Assembly: GCF_016405905.1 (NCBI RefSeq)
Contig: NZ_JAEFCB010000001.1
Coordinates: 930,001 to 994,000 of the forward strand
Reading direction: 5' to 3'
DNA from: Variovorax sp. IB41
Lineage (GTDB): Bacteria; Pseudomonadota; Gammaproteobacteria; Burkholderiales; Burkholderiaceae_C
Length of the DNA stretch: 64,000 nucleotides
Shown: positions 62,807 through 64,000 of the stretch, one piece after another
How the letters are laid out: each line of letters starts with the position of its first letter
How positions within the stretch are numbered: the first letter of the stretch is position 1
Translations under genes and position numbers: made by a program
The notes under the pieces: model-generated
Seen by the model: only the letters and a program-made list of their open reading frames with translations
Databases searched by the model: none
Told to the model about the DNA's origin: nothing

Positions 62807-63454
62807 ATGTCAGAGAACAAGCCCCCACCCGCACACACCGCCGCCGGCGGCCTCGACCGGCTGGTCGAAATCGCCGCCGCGCAGCCGCTCTCGCCGGCCT
62901 GCGACCACTTCTACTTCCTGCGCCACGGCCAGACCGGGCGCAACGCGTTGCGCATCTTCCAGGCAGTGGACGAACCGTTGAGCGAGCTCGGCCTGCAGCA
63001 GGCGGCGCATGCGGCCGAGCTGCTGGCGGGCGAGCCCATTCGCACCATCGTCTGCAGTGACGCGCGGCGCGCCTTCGACACCGCCCACACGGTCGCGGCC
63101 GCGCTGCGGCTCACGCCGACGGCGCAGGCCGAGCTGCGCGAGCGCAACTTCGGCGCGCTGATCGGCACTTCGTCGGCCAACATCGACTGGGCCTGCGAGC
63201 CCGAGGGCGGCGAGACGTTGACGCAGTTCGTCGCCCGCAAGCGCGCCGCGCTCGACGCGGCCCTGAAACAACCCGCGCCGGTGCTCGTGGTGGCGCACGG
63301 CGGCACGCTGTACGCGCTGGCGGCGCTGCTGGGCGTGCCCATCGACGTCACCGTGCTCGGCAACGCGCAGCCATTGCGTTTTTCGCGCAGCGGCCTTAAA
63401 TGGGTCGTAACGCCGCTTCTGCGGCATGCGGGCGGCGAGGCGGCCCTGGCCTAG
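62807..63454 (+). CDS. Histidine phosphatase (phosphoglycerate mutase-like)
   Basis: 215 residues. Catalytic RHG in FYFLRHGQTGRN (His about 40), second His in VVAHGGTLYALAALL, and acidic residue in AELRERNFGALIG complete the branch 1 histidine phosphatase site. Substrate is probably a small phosphorylated metabolite. ATG at 62807 is chosen, 22 bases after the acylase gene; co-transcription with it is possible. The N-terminal 30 residues are variable. Confidence 0.88.
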   Translation: MSENKPPPAHTAAGGLDRLVEIAAAQPLSPACDHFYFLRHGQTGRNALRIFQAVDEPLSELGLQQAAHAAELLAGEPIRTIVCSDARRAFDTAHTVAAALRLTPTAQAELRERNFGALIGTSSANIDWACEPEGGETLTQFVARKRAALDAALKQPAPVLVVAHGGTLYALAALLGVPIDVTVLGNAQPLRFSRSGLKWVVTPLLRHAGGEAALA

Positions 63455-63495
63455 CCAGGCCGCCCGGTACCCCGTCCATCGAAACCACCGACACC

Positions 63496-64000
63496 ATGGA
63501 ATTTAAGGACTACTACAGCGCACTGGGCATCGAGCGCACCGCGTCGGACGACGAGGTGCGCAAGGCCTACCGCAAGCTCGCCCGCAAGTACCACCCCGAC
63601 GTCAGCAAGGAGCCCGACGCCGAGAAGCGCATGCGCGAGATCAACGAGGCCAAGGACGTGCTGGGCGACAAGGAAAAGCGCGCGTCCTACGACGCGCTGG
63701 CCGACCGCGTCGCGCGCGGCGGCAGCCCCGAGGGCGACTTCCAGCCGCCGCCGGGCTGGGACTCGGGCTTCGAGTTCCACCGCGGGCCGCGCCAGGGGCC
63801 GGCCGACCATGCGGACTTCAGCGAGTTCTTCTCGTCGATGTTCGGCGAGGCCGAGCGTCGCGGTGCCGCGCGGCAGAACTATCGCGCGCGCGGCGAGGAC
63901 CATCACGCGGCCATCGAGATCGCCATCGAAGACGCGCTCAACGGCGCCGAGCGCGAGATCACGCTGCGCGCACAAACGGTCGATGCGCAGGGCCATCCGC
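63496..64000 (+). CDS. CbpA/DnaJ-type co-chaperone, 3' end cut by the window
   Basis: The first 168 codons are visible. J domain MEFKDYYSALGIERTASDDE, then RKLARKYHPDVSKEPDAEKR with the HPD loop, followed by a Gly/Phe-poor linker and the start of the C-terminal substrate-binding domain (HHAAIEIAIEDALNGAEREI, TLRAQTV). The J domain and linker closely resemble CbpA (curved DNA-binding protein A), a DnaJ homologue that works with DnaK. The reading frame runs off the end at 64000 with no stop. Confidence 0.9.
   Translation, partial: MEFKDYYSALGIERTASDDEVRKAYRKLARKYHPDVSKEPDAEKRMREINEAKDVLGDKEKRASYDALADRVARGGSPEGDFQPPPGWDSGFEFHRGPRQGPADHADFSEFFSSMFGEAERRGAARQNYRARGEDHHAAIEIAIEDALNGAEREITLRAQTVDAQGHP

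Noticed and set aside
60349..62838. Minus strand frame opposite the acylase gene
   Set aside because: Shadow of the acylase, whose lipobox and GS cleavage site are unambiguous.

Overview
The window is 64 kb of dense, high-GC, Gram-negative chromosome. Content points to a betaproteobacterium of the Comamonadaceae, most likely Variovorax or a close relative. The clues are four Bug/TctC-type tricarboxylate receptors, an imuA-imuB-dnaE2 SOS cassette, a Burkholderiales-type porin ending in Phe, a Pen-like class A beta-lactamase, and many LysR/IclR/GlxA/MocR regulators beside small catabolic operons. The genus is inferred from gene content only. I see no rRNA, tRNA, CRISPR array, insertion sequence or prophage. 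Nearly all space is coding, and the only gene-free stretch above 300 bases is 47744-48247.

Left part (1-12.4 kb): an APH-type phosphotransferase, then the leftward SOS mutasome imuA-imuB-dnaE2 under a perfect LexA box, followed by a Pro-rich protein with a PD-(D/E)XK-like nuclease core. Rightward come a CmcJ/NvfI-type oxygenase overlapping a 2-hydroxychromene-2-carboxylate isomerase homologue, then a LysR regulator divergent from a branched-chain-amino-acid-type binding protein and an aldo/keto reductase.

Catabolic island (12.4-23.7 kb): a leftward set of FAD oxidoreductase, IclR regulator, split aconitase X (large and small subunits), IlvD/Edd dehydratase, porin and Bug receptor. Two tandem Bug receptors run divergently and an alpha/beta hydrolase converges on them. 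This looks like one uptake-and-dehydration pathway for an unidentified hydroxy acid.

Middle (23.8-41.3 kb): prolyl oligopeptidase-family protein, cytochrome b561, family 2 glycosyltransferase, LigB/DODA dioxygenase with divergent LysR, ABC exporter, GNAT, GlxA-type regulator, VOC protein with divergent TetR and twin operators, a REP-like hairpin, an isolated tssE-tssF pair of type VI secretion genes, a 24-residue membrane protein, a DUF2868 membrane protein translationally coupled to a DUF3482 GTPase, and a small ABM-like protein.

Right part (41.3-64 kb): a PaoABC-like molybdenum hydroxylase with Tat-exported Fe-S subunit plus DoxX and divergent LysR; an orphan TRAP receptor; a Bug receptor with a second IlvD/Edd dehydratase; a LysR; a DJ-1/PfpI protein divergent from a MocR regulator; a lipoprotein glycerophosphodiesterase; hemolysin III; a Tat-lipoprotein beta-lactamase; an ArsR-AHSA1 operon with two palindromic operators, one over the start codon; a glutamine amidotransferase; PssA; a GST; a lipoprotein Ntn-hydrolase acylase resembling AHL acylases; a histidine phosphatase; and the start of a CbpA/DnaJ co-chaperone cut by the window edge.
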